This document shows, one piece after another, positions 63,077-64,000 of a stretch of 64,000 nucleotides of DNA. The position numbers and the translations under genes were made by a program. The DNA lies in NCBI RefSeq assembly GCF_000817815.1, contig NZ_JPRD01000049.1:62001-126000 (forward strand), written 5' to 3'. Position 1 is the first letter of the stretch. Each line of letters begins with the position of its first letter. Under the pieces are notes generated by a model. It searched no databases, had not been told where the DNA came from, and worked only from the letters and a program-made list of their open reading frames with translations. The DNA comes from Vibrio owensii CAIM 1854 = LMG 25443. Lineage in GTDB: Bacteria; Pseudomonadota; Gammaproteobacteria; Enterobacterales; Vibrionaceae.

Positions 63077-63430
63077 ATGTACCGTTATGTCAGTTCGCCA
63101 AAAGCGTCAAAGTACATAGTACCGCCGCCACTGCATCGTGAGTTGTCGTGTATGGATGTGCCGGAGTCAGAACTAGAGATGCGTGAAATTCTGAACAATT
63201 GGTTTGCCGATGGATTGGCGCCCATCATTCAGAATGAAGACAATTTCATCTCTGCTAATGAGCAACAGCGCTTTGAGCAGCTCAGCCGTACGGTGGGCGT
63301 GCTACTGCGTAATAAAGATTACTACTTCGCCACCAAGCGGATTCTTTCGTTGTGGGAGCAAGACTGCTTAGAAACCACTTACGTTAATTATCTGATTTTA
63401 CGTAGTGAGCGCATACCATACTTCGAATAA
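63077..63430 (+). CDS. Small protein of unknown function, paralogue of 30462-30830
   Basis: A 117-aa soluble protein with a strong ribosome-binding site (ACAAGGAGGAGCGAC). It shares two conserved blocks with the 122-aa protein at the other end of the locus: DVPESELEMREILNNWF and VLLRNKDYYFATKRILSLWE. The N-termini differ (this one is basic and Pro-rich: RYVSSPKASKYIVPPPLHRE). It follows the terminator of the giant gene, and the upstream region holds an AAAAAACTTGG element like the repeat in the divergent promoter, so it may be co-regulated. No domain is recognised. Confidence 0.75.
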   Translation: MYRYVSSPKASKYIVPPPLHRELSCMDVPESELEMREILNNWFADGLAPIIQNEDNFISANEQQRFEQLSRTVGVLLRNKDYYFATKRILSLWEQDCLETTYVNYLILRSERIPYFE

Positions 63431-63551
63431 GTCCCATTTCTTGGCTTGAAATAGTCGTTTACATGGTTTTCTTAGTAACTTTTGATACCTGTATTTAACA
63501 TTTTTGTAAACATCGTTATATTTAAGGCTCATCGTTGTCAGGAGTTTATGG

Positions 63552-64000
63552 ATGAACCTTACTATATCAGGGAAGTTGCAGCTCAGTTTTGTGCTGCTAG
63601 CCGTACTTTTTATGGCATCAGCGGTATTCACGTATCGCAACGTCACCACCGTAGAGCAATACGCCTCTTCGTTACTTAAATCCGATTTACCGACCGTCGA
63701 CACCAGTCGCGGTATCCAACAGTCCGTTCAAGCGTCTCTGTCTTCTATTCGAGCCTACATGTTGCTAGGTGGCGATGAAGAGGCTAGCGCACGTCTGAGT
63801 GAGGACGTACGCAATATCATGGCATCTACAGACGAGTCGCTTCCAACGTTGCAGGCTTTGATCTCTGAACAGGATTTTCAAGCGATTCAAAACCAGTGGG
63901 ATGCGGTCAAAGTCTCTTTGAACAAGCTGATTGAACTTAGCCACAGTGACGAGAGCTTACCCGCGCACAACCTCTTTATTAACGAAGCGGCACCCATTGC
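63552..64000 (+). CDS. Methyl-accepting chemotaxis protein, N-terminal part
   Basis: The frame is open to the end of the window (about 149 codons). GGAG sits 7 nt before the ATG at 63552; an overlapping ATG at 63549 is in another frame. A membrane helix (residues ~7-27, LQLSFVLLAVLFMASAVFTY) is followed by a helical periplasmic sensor (NVTTVEQYASSLLKSDLPTV, SLSSIRAYMLLGGDEEA, LPTLQALISEQDFQAIQNQW) of the type seen in chemoreceptors with four-helix or double four-helix sensors. The signalling domain lies outside the window, so the receptor call is likely but not proven; a sensor kinase or cyclase with the same sensor is the alternative. Confidence 0.7.
   Translation, partial: MNLTISGKLQLSFVLLAVLFMASAVFTYRNVTTVEQYASSLLKSDLPTVDTSRGIQQSVQASLSSIRAYMLLGGDEEASARLSEDVRNIMASTDESLPTLQALISEQDFQAIQNQWDAVKVSLNKLIELSHSDESLPAHNLFINEAAPI

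Noticed and set aside
1..64000. tRNA, rRNA or riboswitch genes
   Set aside because: None was recognised by eye in the intergenic regions; a covariance-model scan would be needed to exclude small ones.

Overview
The window looks like a Vibrio chromosome, most likely the V. harveyi/parahaemolyticus group. The reasons are the moderate GC content, the Vibrio-type housekeeping genes (pepT, yaeQ, arfA, arfB, RND efflux pair, several chemoreceptors) and a Vibrio-type IS5-family remnant. This assignment comes from gene recognition only; no database search was possible.

1-11.6 kb is ordinary core genome: 3' end of pepT, a dCMP/cytidine-type deaminase, an RND efflux adaptor-pump pair, a chemoreceptor, the ribosome-rescue hydrolase arfB, a YqaB-like HAD phosphatase, an envelope folding pair (DsbA-like lipoprotein plus membrane-anchored FKBP), an OmpA-like lipoprotein with a good sigma-54 promoter match in front, and a glutaredoxin-like gene.

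11.56-18.98 kb is a decayed accessory island bracketed by a 237-bp imperfect direct repeat. It holds a tyrosine-recombinase fragment, a serine-resolvase fragment, a 990-aa AT-rich exported protein of unknown function with a KR-type Tat-like signal, a small unknown gene, and a degenerate IS5-family copy whose right end cuts into another small gene.

18.9-30.4 kb returns to core genes: an unknown gene overlapping yaeQ, a cold-shock gene, arfA with a terminator/RNase III-like hairpin inside its reading frame, a ThrE-type exporter, a periplasmic-sensor diguanylate cyclase, a five-gene Lol-like ABC export operon (LolA-like protein, two FtsX-type permeases, ATPase, outer-membrane protein), and an RpoS/RpoQ-like sigma factor.

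30.4-63.4 kb is the most interesting part. A 22.7-kb gene encodes a 7569-aa acidic protein made mostly of ~95-aa tandem (cadherin-like) repeats. Divergent from it is a seven-gene block: an HPt-like protein without the phospho-histidine, an HlyD-type adaptor, a hybrid sensor kinase whose phospho-acceptor histidine is a tyrosine but whose receiver is intact, a TolC-type channel, two overlapping type I secretion ABC proteins that both have altered nucleotide-binding motifs, and a 122-aa protein. A paralogue of that last protein lies just beyond the giant gene, so the two small proteins bookend the locus. The inferred system is a dedicated, signal-modulated type I secretion apparatus for a giant surface adhesin that has no RTX repeats. 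The window ends in the N-terminal part of another chemoreceptor.
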